Below the pieces are notes generated by a model. That model ran no database searches and was not told the origin of the DNA. It saw only the letters and a list, made by a program, of their open reading frames with translations. A stretch of 64,000 nucleotides of DNA from Paraburkholderia kururiensis JCM 10599 = LMG 19447 (lineage in GTDB: Bacteria > Pseudomonadota > Gammaproteobacteria > Burkholderiales > Burkholderiaceae). A program made the translations under genes and the position numbers. The number at the start of each line of letters is the position of its first letter. The first letter of the stretch is position 1. Shown here piece by piece: positions 46,364 through 55,785 of this stretch. The stretch is from positions 124,001 to 188,000 of the forward strand of contig NZ_RJZE01000009.1 of assembly GCF_003986935.1 (NCBI RefSeq). The letters run 5' to 3'.

Positions 46364-47497
46364 TTATACGTGTCGCGCAATCACCATCCGCTGCACTTCG
46401 CTGGTGCCTTCGTAGATCTGCGTGATGCGGGCGTCGCGGTAGTGGCGCTCTACCGGATAGTCGGCAAGGTAACCGTAGCCGCCGTGAATCTGCAGCGCCT
46501 TCGAGCACACCTCTTCAGCCAGCTCGGACGCATAGAGTTTCGCCTGCGAAGCCTCGGAAAGACAGGGCTTGCCCGCCGTGCGCAGCCGTGCCGCGTGATG
46601 CACGAGCAGACGCGCGGCGTTGAGGCGCGTGGCCATGTCCGCGAGCATGTTGGCGATGGTCTGATGCTCACGCAACGCCTTGCCGAACTGGATGCGCTCG
46701 CTCGCGTAGGCACGCGCCGCATCGAACGCGGCGCGCGCAATGCCCACCGCCTGCGCGGCGATGCCGATACGCCCGCCTTCCAGATTCGCGAGCGCAATCT
46801 TGAGCCCCTCGCCGCGCTCGCCCAGCAGGTTGGCCTGCGGCACCGCACAATCGTCGAGCGAAATGGGACAGGTGTCCGACGCACGAATGCCGAGCTTGTG
46901 CTCCGGGCGGCCCACGTTGAAACCGGGCGTGTGGGTGGGCACGATGAAGGCCGAGATGCCGCGCTTGCCGAGATCCGGGTCGGTCACCGCGAACACGATA
47001 GCCACACCCGCGCGCGCGCCGTTCGTGACGAACTGCTTGCTGCCGTTGAGCACCCACTGGCCGTCGCGCAGCACGGCGCGCGTGCGCAGGTTGTTGGCTT
47101 CAGAGCCGGCCTGCGGCTCGGTCAGGCAAAACGCGCCGATGGTGCGGCCCGTGGCGAGGTCATGCAGGTAGTGGTCTTTTTGCGCCGGCGTGCCGAAATT
47201 CAGGATAGGACCGCAGCCCACCGAGTTGTGCACGCTCATCATCGTGGCGCACGCGGCACAGCCCGCGGCAATTTCTTCGAGCGCGAGCGCATACGCCACG
47301 TAGTCGGTGTACGAGCCGCCCCATTCCGCGGGTACCATCATGCCGAGCAGACCCAGCTCGCCCATCTGCTTCACCACTTCGTCGGGCAAGACGCCGTCGC
47401 GATCCCATTGCGCGGCGTAAGGCGCGAGCCGTTCTGCGGCGAATTCGCGCGCCGCGTCGCGAATCATGCGTTGCTCGTCGGTATGGAAATCGTCCAT
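46364..47497 (-). CDS. Acyl-CoA dehydrogenase (isobutyryl-CoA dehydrogenase-like)
   Basis: A 377-residue FAD-dependent acyl-CoA dehydrogenase. [16 protein letters not shown] and [15 protein letters not shown] bind FAD; the catalytic Glu is in the terminal [15 protein letters not shown] segment. In an mms operon the expected substrate is isobutyryl-CoA, giving methacrylyl-CoA; that is from context. It is the first gene of the leftward operon, with 296 bp to the divergent AraC regulator. Confidence 0.92.
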   Translation of the reverse strand: MDDFHTDEQRMIRDAAREFAAERLAPYAAQWDRDGVLPDEVVKQMGELGLLGMMVPAEWGGSYTDYVAYALALEEIAAGCAACATMMSVHNSVGCGPILNFGTPAQKDHYLHDLATGRTIGAFCLTEPQAGSEANNLRTRAVLRDGQWVLNGSKQFVTNGARAGVAIVFAVTDPDLGKRGISAFIVPTHTPGFNVGRPEHKLGIRASDTCPISLDDCAVPQANLLGERGEGLKIALANLEGGRIGIAAQAVGIARAAFDAARAYASERIQFGKALREHQTIANMLADMATRLNAARLLVHHAARLRTAGKPCLSEASQAKLYASELAEEVCSKALQIHGGYGYLADYPVERHYRDARITQIYEGTSEVQRMVIARHV

Positions 47498-47793
47498 CGG
47501 CTGGCTCCTGTCTCCTCGATGCTGCGGCGGTGTGCTTGATGTCGTGCTGGATATCGCGCTTGATGCAGCGCATGCGCGAACATGGCGCGGGCCGCGTCAG
47601 CGCTTTAAACTGTCTCGCCCTCGCGCACGCCTACGCGCCACGCGCCGTATTCGCCGCGTTATGTGTTTCCGGTTGGGAAGGAGTGTAGGCATGCTCGTGT
47701 GCCGCTTCGATGCCCGCTTCGATCAATCGGCGTGAGCGGATTTGCCATGCCCCGGGGCGCGCAGCAGCCCACGCACATCCTTACCCGAACACG

Positions 47794-48825
47794 ATGAAGA
47801 AAAACGAAAAAGGCACGATCTCGATGAGCCTCGTGGAGGAAACGCTGGCGCTCGCACGCGAGGGCGGGCTCGACGTGCGGCCGCTCGTCGCCGCGGCCGG
47901 AATCGCTCCGCAGATGCTGGCCTCGCCGAAGAGCCGCGTGTCGTCGGCACAGTACGGCGCGCTGTGGGTAGGCATTGCGCGTGCGCTCGACGACGAGTTC
48001 TTCGGCCAGGACTCGCACCCCATGCGCTACGGCAGCTTCATCGCAATGACGCACGCAGCGCTCACGGCAAGCACGGGCAAGCAGGCGTTGCAGCGCGCCG
48101 TGAGCTTCATGCGCCTCGTGCTCGACGACCTCGCGGTTCGCGTGGAGGCCGACACCACGCGCGTACGTCTCGTCTTCGAGCATCGTCCGGGCACCCCGGA
48201 GCCGAAGATGTTCGCGTATGCCACCTGGTTCATCATCGTCTACGGCCTCGTGTGCTGGCTCGTGGGGCGCCGCATTCCGCTCCTGTGCGCGCGCTTTCGC
48301 TGTGCGGCGCCGCCCGCCGAGCACGAATACCGGCTGATGTTCTGCGACGACATGGCGTTCTGCCAGGACGCGTCGTACGTCGATCTTTCGCCTGCGTTTC
48401 TCGACCTGCCTGTGATCCAGACGGTGCGTTCGGTGAAGGCCTTCCTGCGCGACGCGCCCGCCAGCTTCGTGGTGAAGTACCGCAATCCGGGTTCGTTTGC
48501 GGCGCGCGTGCGCAAGACGCTGCGCGCGCTGCCCATGTCCGCGTGGCCCGACGCCGGGTCCATGGCGGAGCGGCTCAACGTGGCCGAAGCGACCCTGCGC
48601 CGGCGCCTCAAGCAGGAAGGCCACACGTATCAGTCCATCAAGGACGACCTGCGCCGCGACATCGCCATCGGCGAACTGCAGGACACGGCACGCACGATCG
48701 CGGACATTGCCGCCGCCGTGGGCTTCGCGGAACCGAGCGCCTTTCACCGCGCGTTTCGCAAGTGGACCGGCATGCGTCCCACGGATTACCGGCTGACACG
48801 CACGCAACGGGCCGAATCGGACTAA
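47794..48825 (+). CDS. AraC family transcriptional regulator (arabinose-binding-domain type)
   Basis: A 343-residue regulator of the OruR/ArgR-like AraC group, with a large N-terminal sensor domain (about residues 20-210, VRPLVAAAGIAPQML) and a C-terminal double helix-turn-helix (about 235-335, MAERLNVAEATLRRRLKQEG and IADIAAAVGFAEPSAFHRAFRKW). It is divergent from the valine operon, which is its likely target, like MmsR in pseudomonads. The start at 47794 has no strong ribosome site; an earlier in-frame ATG at 47710 adds a Pro/His-rich tail. Confidence 0.92.
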   Translation: MKKNEKGTISMSLVEETLALAREGGLDVRPLVAAAGIAPQMLASPKSRVSSAQYGALWVGIARALDDEFFGQDSHPMRYGSFIAMTHAALTASTGKQALQRAVSFMRLVLDDLAVRVEADTTRVRLVFEHRPGTPEPKMFAYATWFIIVYGLVCWLVGRRIPLLCARFRCAAPPAEHEYRLMFCDDMAFCQDASYVDLSPAFLDLPVIQTVRSVKAFLRDAPASFVVKYRNPGSFAARVRKTLRALPMSAWPDAGSMAERLNVAEATLRRRLKQEGHTYQSIKDDLRRDIAIGELQDTARTIADIAAAVGFAEPSAFHRAFRKWTGMRPTDYRLTRTQRAESD

Positions 48826-48846
48826 GCTTTAGAACATCACCTTCCC

Positions 48847-48876
48847 GGCCGGCACCGCCAAAAACGCATGCCGGCC
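48847..48876 (+). repeat. Hairpin GGCCGGC / GCCGGCC after the AraC gene
   Basis: Seven-base arms with a 16-base loop, 21 bp after the AraC stop and just before the NfeD start. No T-run, so termination is only possible, not supported. Confidence 0.35.
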
Positions 48877-48883
48877 GCCAGCG

Positions 48884-50515
48884 ATGAACACGCTGCCCGT
48901 TTTTTTGCGCCGTTTGCTGTGCCTTGCGCGCTTCGCATGGGTCATGCGCACTGCGCCGTCGCGCCGCACGCTGCGGCTCGCGCGGCGCATCCTCTACGGG
49001 TTTTCACTCACGTGGCCGCTGCTGATCAGCGCTCCTGCCGGTGCGGCCGTTGATGCGCGCATTCATGCAACCACGGCGCCCGCGCCGGTCATCGTGATTC
49101 CCGTGGCCGGCGCCATCGGCCCGGCCAGTGCGGACTTCATCGTGCGCGGGCTCGCCCGCGCCGCGCACGACCACGCCCAGCTCGCCGTCATTCAGCTCGA
49201 CACGCCGGGCGGGCTCGACACATCGATGCGGCAGATCATCAAGGCGATCCTCGCCTCGCCCGTGCCCGTTGCCGCCTTCATCGCGCCAGGCGGGGCGCGC
49301 GCGGCGAGCGCGGGCACCTATATCGTCTACGCGAGCCACCTTGCGGCCATGGCGCCCGGCACCAACCTGGGCGCGGCCACGCCCATCCAGATCGGCATGG
49401 GCGGCGCCGAGCCGCCGGGCCAGCGCCCGAGCGACGCGAAGCCACCGTCCGCCGGCGACGAACGCGCAACCGAAACACGCAAGCAGGTGCAGGACGCCGC
49501 CGCCTACATCCGCGGCCTCGCCCAGCTGCGCGGACGCAACGCCGACTGGGCCGAACGCGCGGTGCGCGAAGCGGTGAGTCTGTCGGCGAACGAGGCGCTC
49601 GCGCAAAAAGTCGTCGACGTCATGGCGCGCGACGTGCCCGATCTGCTGCGCGTGCTGAACGGCCGTCATGTCGCCACCGCCGCGGGCGAGGCCACACTCG
49701 CCACCGCACACGCGCCCGTGCTCACGCTCGCGCCCGACTGGCGCAGCCGTTTCCTCTCGGTCATCACGGACCCGAACGTGGCCCTCATCCTGCTCATGAT
49801 CGGCATGTACGGGCTCTTCTTCGAGTTCGCGAACCCCGGCTTCGTGCTGCCCGGCGTGGCGGGCGCCATCAGCCTGCTGGTTGGGCTCTTCGCGCTGCAA
49901 CTGCTGCCCATCAACTACGTGGGGCTCGGGCTGATTTTTCTGGGACTCGCGTTTCTGATCGCCGAGGCTTTTCTGCCCACCTTCGGCACGCTGGGTTTCG
50001 GCGGCATCGTGGCCTTCGTGATCGGCGCGCTGATGTTGATGGACACCGAGGCGCCCGGCTTCGGCATTCCGTTGCCCATGATCGCCGCGCTCACCGCGTT
50101 CAGCGTGCTCTTCGTCTTCACGGTATCGAGCGTCGCGCTCAAGGCGCGGCGACGGCCCGTGGTGACGGGCTCGGAAGCGTTGATCGGCAGCGTCGGCGTG
50201 GTGCTGGACGAGGGCCTCGCAACGAAGGACATGGACGGGACGGGGGCGGCGGCCGAAGGCTGGGCGCGCATTCATGGCGAGCGCTGGCGCGTGCGCTGCG
50301 CCGAACCGCTTGCCGCGGGAAGCGAAGTGCGCGTGACGGGCCGCCAGGGACTCATGCTCACGGCGGAGCCTGCGCGCGAAGCGACGCACACGGCGGGACC
50401 ATCGCCATCGCCGGGCACGAACACGGGTGTCGGGTCCATGCAAGCCAGGGCGCACGCACAGGCACAGGCACCGGCACCCCATGCATCGCCTCTACAACAA
50501 GGAGAACGTTCATGA
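48884..50515 (+). CDS. NfeD family protein with ClpP-like serine protease domain (long form)
   Basis: A 543-residue membrane protein. A signal/anchor segment (about 38-55) precedes a ClpP-class domain with catalytic Ser142 ([12 protein letters not shown]) and Lys200 ([15 protein letters not shown]), the Ser-Lys dyad of stomatin-operon proteases. A membrane cluster (about 300-430) and a C-terminal OB-fold NfeDC domain (about 440-500) follow. The tail from 505 is Ala/Gln/Pro-rich. It is translationally coupled (ATGA) to the slipin gene. Such pairs act in membrane protein quality control. Confidence 0.92.
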   Translation: MNTLPVFLRRLLCLARFAWVMRTAPSRRTLRLARRILYGFSLTWPLLISAPAGAAVDARIHATTAPAPVIVIPVAGAIGPASADFIVRGLARAAHDHAQLAVIQLDTPGGLDTSMRQIIKAILASPVPVAAFIAPGGARAASAGTYIVYASHLAAMAPGTNLGAATPIQIGMGGAEPPGQRPSDAKPPSAGDERATETRKQVQDAAAYIRGLAQLRGRNADWAERAVREAVSLSANEALAQKVVDVMARDVPDLLRVLNGRHVATAAGEATLATAHAPVLTLAPDWRSRFLSVITDPNVALILLMIGMYGLFFEFANPGFVLPGVAGAISLLVGLFALQLLPINYVGLGLIFLGLAFLIAEAFLPTFGTLGFGGIVAFVIGALMLMDTEAPGFGIPLPMIAALTAFSVLFVFTVSSVALKARRRPVVTGSEALIGSVGVVLDEGLATKDMDGTGAAAEGWARIHGERWRVRCAEPLAAGSEVRVTGRQGLMLTAEPAREATHTAGPSPSPGTNTGVGSMQARAHAQAQAPAPHASPLQQGERS

Positions 50516-51288
50516 TGGGATTCACCTTCGGCTTCGGCAGCATCCTGATCGTGCTGCTGATCCTGCTCGTCGCTTCATCGATACGCATCTTCCGCGAGTA
50601 CGAACGCGGCGTCGTGTTTCTGCTCGGGCGCTTCTGGAAAGTGAAGGGGCCGGGGCTCGTGCTGATCGTCCCCATCGTGCAGCAGGTCGTGAAGATCGAC
50701 CTTCGCACCGTGGTGTTCGACGTGCCGCCGCAGGACGTCATCACGCGCGACAACGTGTCTGTGAAGGTCAACGCGGTGGTCTACTTTCGCGTGGTCGACC
50801 CCGAACGCGCCGTGATTCAGGTGGCGCGCTACTTCGAGGCCACCAGCCAGCTTTCGCAGACCATTCTGCGTGCCGTGCTCGGCAAGCACGAACTGGACGA
50901 ACTGCTGGCGGAACGCGAGCAGTTGAACGCGGACATCCAGAAGGTGCTCGACGCACAGACCGACGCCTGGGGCATCAAGGTCTCCAACGTCGAGATCAAG
51001 CACGTGGACATCAACGAAACGATGATCCGCGCCATCGCGCGCCAGGCCGAGGCGGAGCGCGAACGCCGCGCCAAGGTGATTCACGCCGAAGGCGAACTGC
51101 AGGCTTCCGAAAAGCTGCTGCAAGCCGCGCAGATGCTCGCGCAACAACCGCAGGCCATGCAGCTGCGCTATCTGCAGACGCTCACTACCATCGCTGCGGA
51201 CAAGAATTCGACTATCGTGTTTCCGCTGCCCATCGACGTGCTGCAGCAGGTGCTGGACCGCTGGGGCCCCAAGCCGCCGCAGGCCTGA
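50512..51288 (+). CDS. Slipin/stomatin-like SPFH-domain protein
   Basis: A 258-residue SPFH protein: one N-terminal membrane helix (about 8-25), then the SPFH core ([52 protein letters not shown]) and a C-terminal coiled coil with [17 protein letters not shown]. It oligomerises on the inner membrane. It starts at 50512 (ATG ATG) overlapping the NfeD stop, with GGAGAA upstream. Stomatin is the usual substrate or partner of the NfeD protease. Confidence 0.94.
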   Translation: MMGFTFGFGSILIVLLILLVASSIRIFREYERGVVFLLGRFWKVKGPGLVLIVPIVQQVVKIDLRTVVFDVPPQDVITRDNVSVKVNAVVYFRVVDPERAVIQVARYFEATSQLSQTILRAVLGKHELDELLAEREQLNADIQKVLDAQTDAWGIKVSNVEIKHVDINETMIRAIARQAEAERERRAKVIHAEGELQASEKLLQAAQMLAQQPQAMQLRYLQTLTTIAADKNSTIVFPLPIDVLQQVLDRWGPKPPQA

Positions 51289-51515
51289 GCGCGTCGTCTT
51301 TCACGGCGTTGTTGCGTGCCGCTTACGCACGCCGCGCGCAATCCTGATTACAATGCCGCCCGTGACAGCGCGGCCCACCCTGCCGCGCGTGCGGCCGGCC
51401 GCAATGGCCGTGCCCGCAGTGGCGGCGGCCCCAGGCCTCGCTCGCGCGAGCCGCACGGCACGTTCGCATGGCCATATCAAGAATCCACGAAAACCAAACC
51501 AAGAGGCCCTTCTTC

Positions 51516-52817
51516 ATGGACTCCATCAAACGCTATTTCGGCTTCGACGAAGCGGGCACCAATCTGCGCACCGAATTGCTCGCGGGCTTCACGACCTTTC
51601 TCACGATGGCCTACATCATCTTCGTGAATCCGGCGATTCTGGGCGATGCAGGCATGCCGAAAGAGTCCGTGTTCGTGGCCACCTGCCTCGTGGCCGCGCT
51701 CGCCTCGCTCGTGATGGGCCTTTACGCGAACTACCCGATTGCGCTTGCGCCCGGCATGGGTCTCAACGCCTACTTCGCCTATACGGTGGTGAAAGGCATG
51801 GGCTTCACGTGGCAGGCGGCGCTGGGCGCGGTGTTCATCTCGGGCTGCCTCTTCATGATCGTCACGCTGATCCGCGTGCGCGAGGTGATCGTGAACGGCA
51901 TTCCCCATTCCATACGCGTGGCGATCACAGGCGGCATCGGCCTCTTCCTCGCCATCATTTCGCTGAAGACCTCGGGCATCGTGGTGGGCAATCCGGCCAC
52001 GCTCGTTGCGCTCGGCGATCTGCACAACGCGCACGTGGTGCTCGCGATCATCGGCTTCTTCGCCATCGTGACGCTCGACTTCCTGCGCGTGCGCGGCGCG
52101 ATCCTGATCGGCATCGTCGGGGTCACGGTGCTCAGCTTCTTCTTTGGCGGCAACCAGTTCCACGGCGTGTTCTCCGCACCGCCTTCCATTTCGCCCACGC
52201 TTTTTCAGCTCGACATTCGCGGCGCGCTTTCGTCGGGCATCCTGAACGTGATCCTCGTCTTTTTCCTCGTCGAACTCTTCGATGCAACGGGCACGCTGAT
52301 GGGCGTCGCAAATCGCGCGGGCCTGCTCGTGCACGGCAAGATGCACCGCCTGAACCGCGCGCTACTGGCTGATAGCACCGCGATTCTCGCGGGATCGGTG
52401 CTCGGCACGTCTTCCACCACGGCGTACATCGAAAGCGCTTCGGGCGTGCAGGCCGGCGGCCGCACGGGCATGACGGCGATCACCGTGGCCGTGCTGTTTC
52501 TCGCGTGCCTCTTCGTGGCGCCGCTTGCAGGCGTCGTGCCGGGTTACGCAACGGCGCCCGCATTGCTCTACGTGTCGTGCCTGATGCTGCGCGAGATGGT
52601 GGAACTGCCCTGGGAGGATGCGACGGAAGCTGTGCCGGCTTCGCTCACGGCGCTGCTCATGCCGTTCACCTATTCGATCGCGAACGGCGTGGCGTTCGGC
52701 TTCATCTCGTATGCGGGGCTCAAGCTGCTGACCGGCCAGGCGCGCAAGGTCAAGCTCGTGGTGTGGATCATTGCCGCGGTGTTCCTGTTCCGCTTCTTCT
52801 ATCTTGGCGCGGAGTAG
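51516..52817 (+). CDS. NCS2/AzgA-type purine permease
   Basis: A 433-residue inner-membrane transporter of the AzgA-like branch (adenine, guanine, hypoxanthine). Landmarks: TFLTMAYIIFVNPAIL, APGMGLNAYFAYTVVKGMG, FFLVELFDATGTLMGVA and GTSSTTAYIESASGVQAGGRTG. About 14 helices are expected. The start at 51516 follows AAGAGG. A TACAAT at 51349-51354 could be a -10 but has no clear -35. It is followed by a strong terminator. Confidence 0.93.
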   Translation: MDSIKRYFGFDEAGTNLRTELLAGFTTFLTMAYIIFVNPAILGDAGMPKESVFVATCLVAALASLVMGLYANYPIALAPGMGLNAYFAYTVVKGMGFTWQAALGAVFISGCLFMIVTLIRVREVIVNGIPHSIRVAITGGIGLFLAIISLKTSGIVVGNPATLVALGDLHNAHVVLAIIGFFAIVTLDFLRVRGAILIGIVGVTVLSFFFGGNQFHGVFSAPPSISPTLFQLDIRGALSSGILNVILVFFLVELFDATGTLMGVANRAGLLVHGKMHRLNRALLADSTAILAGSVLGTSSTTAYIESASGVQAGGRTGMTAITVAVLFLACLFVAPLAGVVPGYATAPALLYVSCLMLREMVELPWEDATEAVPASLTALLMPFTYSIANGVAFGFISYAGLKLLTGQARKVKLVVWIIAAVFLFRFFYLGAE

Positions 52818-52877
52818 GCATCGGGCCTGACCTCAGGCCGGATATCGACCCAGGCGTCGGGCAGACGCCGAATGCAC

Positions 52878-52907
52878 AGAAGCACCCCACGGGGTGCTTC
52901 TTTTTTT
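52878..52907 (+). terminator. Rho-independent terminator after the purine permease
   Basis: GAAGCACCCC and GGGGTGCTTC form a 10-bp stem (tight ACG-type turn), followed by seven Ts (52901-52907). It acts on the + strand only; the opposite strand has no T-run. Confidence 0.92.
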
Positions 52908-52969
52908 GCTGCACTGCATTCAGGCGACCGGTCATGCCAGAGCCGGGACGCGGGACGAATCAAGGCGGA

Positions 52970-53263
52970 TCAAGACGGCCGCACGTTCGCTTCATAGAAC
53001 CGCACGTAGCCGCTTCGCAGCACCGCGCACCGCCCGCGCGTTTCGGAGAGTAGCCGCCGCGCAGCCGCTTCGATGCGCTCGCGGTGGGCGTCGAAGGCAC
53101 CCAGCATGTCCTCTGCGCGCGTGGACTCCGCACCAAAATGATCTTCCAGCGCCTCAGCCGTAATCACGCATTCGAGCCGCTCGCCGTCCACCATCGCAGC
53201 AAACGCCAGCGTGAGTTCGGGCCCGCAATACTCAGGAGGTTCTTTCGGAAAAATGATCTGCAT
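52970..53263 (-). CDS. DUF1488 family protein
   Basis: A 97-residue small acidic protein of the DUF1488 family, common in Burkholderiaceae; function unknown. The core is VDGERLECVITAEALEDHFGA. No membrane helix or cysteine-rich site. It stands alone, converging with the purine permease across the terminator. Confidence 0.85.
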   Translation of the reverse strand: MQIIFPKEPPEYCGPELTLAFAAMVDGERLECVITAEALEDHFGAESTRAEDMLGAFDAHRERIEAAARRLLSETRGRCAVLRSGYVRFYEANVRPS

Positions 53264-53744
53264 GGTGAGGTCGCCTTCGGTTCACGGGTCATCGGGGCTG
53301 CGCGCTTATGCTGCCTCGCTCCTCCTCGGTGCGCCGCGCGCGCACGCGGCTCGAACGGCTTGAACACTGCTCAAACATCACGCGCCGGGAATCGTGCCCG
53401 GCGCGTGATCCATTCACTTTAGACGAGTTGCGGCAACCCGCAAGTTTTACGTGATGCCCGGCCGGGAGGGGGTCATAGCCTCGCAAGCCAGGCGTCGATT
53501 TAGTGATGACCGGCGCAAAGGCGAGGCCATGGCGCACGCGGGAGCCAACCCAAAGACCAGGGCATACCCCGATCCCGCGCAAGGCCCGACGGGCCCGTGC
53601 CCGCCGGCTCGTCCTGTAAGATGAACGCTGACTTGCGCGCCCCTGCTGCGCCGACATTGCGCGGTGCACCACGCGAGACCGGACGAAGCCATGCACTTCG
53701 TCGCGCGCCCGGCGCCTGCGCGCCGCACGAACTGGAGACACGCA
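53264..53744. other. Gene-free stretch between DUF1488 and the sigma-54 activator
   Basis: About 480 bp, divergent on both sides. It holds the inverted repeat at 53377-53409 and short AT-richer patches around 53410-53450 and 53500. No sigma-54 promoter or gene was recognised. Confidence 0.5.
53377..53409. repeat. 13-bp inverted repeat ATCACGCGCCGGG / CCCGGCGCGTGAT
   Basis: Perfect 13-base arms around a 7-base loop. It lies in the divergent region between DUF1488 and the activator. It may be an operator or a bidirectional transcript-end hairpin; no T-run follows either arm. Confidence 0.6.
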
Positions 53745-53747
53745 GTG
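53734..53747 (+). promoter_or_regulatory. Ribosome site and GTG start of the sigma-54 activator
   Basis: GGAGA (53734-53738) precedes GTG at 53745 by six bases. The longer frame from an ATG at 53664 reads through Arg-rich sequence with no ribosome site. Confidence 0.65.
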
Positions 53748-55700
53748 ACTCAACCGCCCGCGATATCGGCCAACCGTACCGACGTCATCGCGCAGGCCCA
53801 CGCGCGTTCGCGCGAGGTCGGTCTGCGTACCGGCGAAACGCCCGACTTCCAGCCTCTCGCGCCGCTCGCTCTGCGCGAGTTGATCGAGCGCAATCAGTCG
53901 CTCTATGCGCACGCGCTGCCGGTCATGGAGACACTGCATGCGCAGATCGTCGATACCCAGAGCATGGTGCTGCTGACCGACCGCCACGGCGTGATCCTGC
54001 ACAGCCTGGGCGACAACGACTTCATCGAAAAGGCCCGGCGCGTGGCGCTCTGTCCCGGCGTTTCGTGGGCCGAAAGCGACCGCGGCACGAACGCGATCGG
54101 CACCGCACTGGTCGACGGGCAGCCCACCATCGTTCACGGCGGCGAGCACTTCCTGCGCGCCAACCACATCCTCACCTGCTCATGCACGCCCATCGTGGAC
54201 CCGTTCGGCCAGGCCATCGGCACGCTGGACGTGAGCGGCGACACGCGCGGCGCCCACAAGCACACGCTCGCGCTCGTGCGAATGTCGGCGCAGATGATCG
54301 AGAACCATCTGTTCGCGAACCAGTTCGCCGACGCTGTGCGCGTGCGCTTTCACGCGCACGCCGAATTCATCGGCACCCTCTACGAAGGGCTGGCTGCGTT
54401 CACGCCTGACGGCACGCTGCTTTCGGCGAACCGCAGCGCGCTGTTCCAGTTGGGCCAGCCGCTCGCCACGCTCCAGCGGCAACCCTTCGCCGCGCTGTTC
54501 GGCGTACCGTTCCCTGTCCTGCTCCAGCACGCCGCACAGACGCCCGGCGCCTGCCTCACGTTGACGCTGCCGAGCGGCGTGCGCGTGATCGCCCGCGGCG
54601 AATTCGCCGCGTCGCGCGCCACGGCAGCGGCGCCGCGCGTCGTTTCGCCTCAGGCCGCGGTGCGGCCCGCGGGGTCTGCGGCGCAGGGCTCGCCGGGAGG
54701 GCCCGCCGTCACGCTGGCCTCGCTCGATACCGGCGATGCCCGCATGGCCGATGTCCTGCGCCGCGTCGAAAAGGTGCGGGGACGCGACATTCCGGTGCTG
54801 GTGCTCGGCCGCACCGGCACGGGCAAGGAATGGCTGGCCCGCGCCATCCACCAGGATTCGCCGCGCGCGGACGGCCCGTTCGTCGCAGTGAACTGCGCGT
54901 CGCTGCCGGACACGTTGATCGAAGCCGAGCTGTTCGGCTACGAAGACGGCGCCTTCACGGGCGCAAGGAAGCGCGGCAACACCGGCAAGATCGTGCAGGC
55001 CGACGGCGGCACTTTATTTCTCGATGAAATCGGTGACATGCCGCTCGCCCAACAGGTACGCCTGATGCGAGTTCTGCAGGAACGCACCGTCGTGCCGCTC
55101 GGCGGCACGCGGGCGGTTCCCGTGGACCTGCGCATCGTCTGCGCCACGCACCGCAATCTGCGCGAGATGATTGCGGCCGGCACCTTCCGGGAAGACCTCT
55201 ATTACCGGATCAACGGCCTTGCCGTGACGCTGCCGGCCTTGCGCGAACGCACCGACCTGCCGGTGCTGGTCACCCGCATTCTGGAAAACCAGTGCACGCA
55301 CCCGCATGCACCGGAACGCGTCAGTGCAGATGTACTGGATTGCTTCGCACGCTGCCGCTGGCCCGGCAACCTGCGCCAGCTCGCCAACGTGCTGCGCACG
55401 GCGAGCATCATGGCCGAGGGCGAGCACGAAATCGGCCTCGAGCATTTGCCCGAAGATTTCTTCGAGGACTGCGAGCCTGCGGCCAGCCCCGCAGCCGCCG
55501 TCGCCCCCGCCGCCGCCGCCGTTGCCGTTGCCGTGAATGGCAACGAAACACCTGCGCCCGGACGCCTCCAGGACTGGCAGGCGGCGCTCATCGAAGCCAC
55601 GCTGACACGGCTGGGCGGAAACGTGTCGGCGGCGGCACGGGAACTCGGGCTCGCGAGAAATACCGTCTACCGGCATCTGCGCAGGCGCACGACGCACTGA
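53745..55700 (+). CDS. AcoR-like sigma-54-dependent transcriptional activator
   Basis: A 651-residue enhancer-binding protein. N-terminal GAF-type sensor (about residues 70-190), a PAS-like middle region (about 215-270), then an AAA+ ATPase: Walker A region RTGTGKE (355-362, with R where many family members have E), GAFTGA at 402-407 intact, Walker B GGTLFLDEIGD. An Ala/Pro-rich linker precedes a Fis-type helix-turn-helix at the end (GNVSAAARELGLARNTVYRHL). AcoR regulators control acetoin or similar catabolic operons, but none is near. The target is unknown. Confidence 0.93.
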   Translation: MTQPPAISANRTDVIAQAHARSREVGLRTGETPDFQPLAPLALRELIERNQSLYAHALPVMETLHAQIVDTQSMVLLTDRHGVILHSLGDNDFIEKARRVALCPGVSWAESDRGTNAIGTALVDGQPTIVHGGEHFLRANHILTCSCTPIVDPFGQAIGTLDVSGDTRGAHKHTLALVRMSAQMIENHLFANQFADAVRVRFHAHAEFIGTLYEGLAAFTPDGTLLSANRSALFQLGQPLATLQRQPFAALFGVPFPVLLQHAAQTPGACLTLTLPSGVRVIARGEFAASRATAAAPRVVSPQAAVRPAGSAAQGSPGGPAVTLASLDTGDARMADVLRRVEKVRGRDIPVLVLGRTGTGKEWLARAIHQDSPRADGPFVAVNCASLPDTLIEAELFGYEDGAFTGARKRGNTGKIVQADGGTLFLDEIGDMPLAQQVRLMRVLQERTVVPLGGTRAVPVDLRIVCATHRNLREMIAAGTFREDLYYRINGLAVTLPALRERTDLPVLVTRILENQCTHPHAPERVSADVLDCFARCRWPGNLRQLANVLRTASIMAEGEHEIGLEHLPEDFFEDCEPAASPAAAVAPAAAAVAVAVNGNETPAPGRLQDWQAALIEATLTRLGGNVSAAARELGLARNTVYRHLRRRTTH

Positions 55701-55785
55701 AGCCGCAGGCGCGGGCGAAGCACCGTAGCAGCGGGTTTGCGGCACGTGGGTTAAGCTTGCGCCCGAACCTGCCCGAACCCACGCC

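Noticed and set aside
51345..51357. Shared GATTACAATGCCG before the purine permease and before glsA (about 14173-14185)
   Set aside because: Each contains a TACAAT-like -10, but neither has a -35 at proper spacing, so a common promoter is not supported.
53745..55700. Assignment as an acetoin-operon regulator
   Set aside because: Only domain order is AcoR-like; no acetoin dehydrogenase genes are in the window, so no target is claimed.
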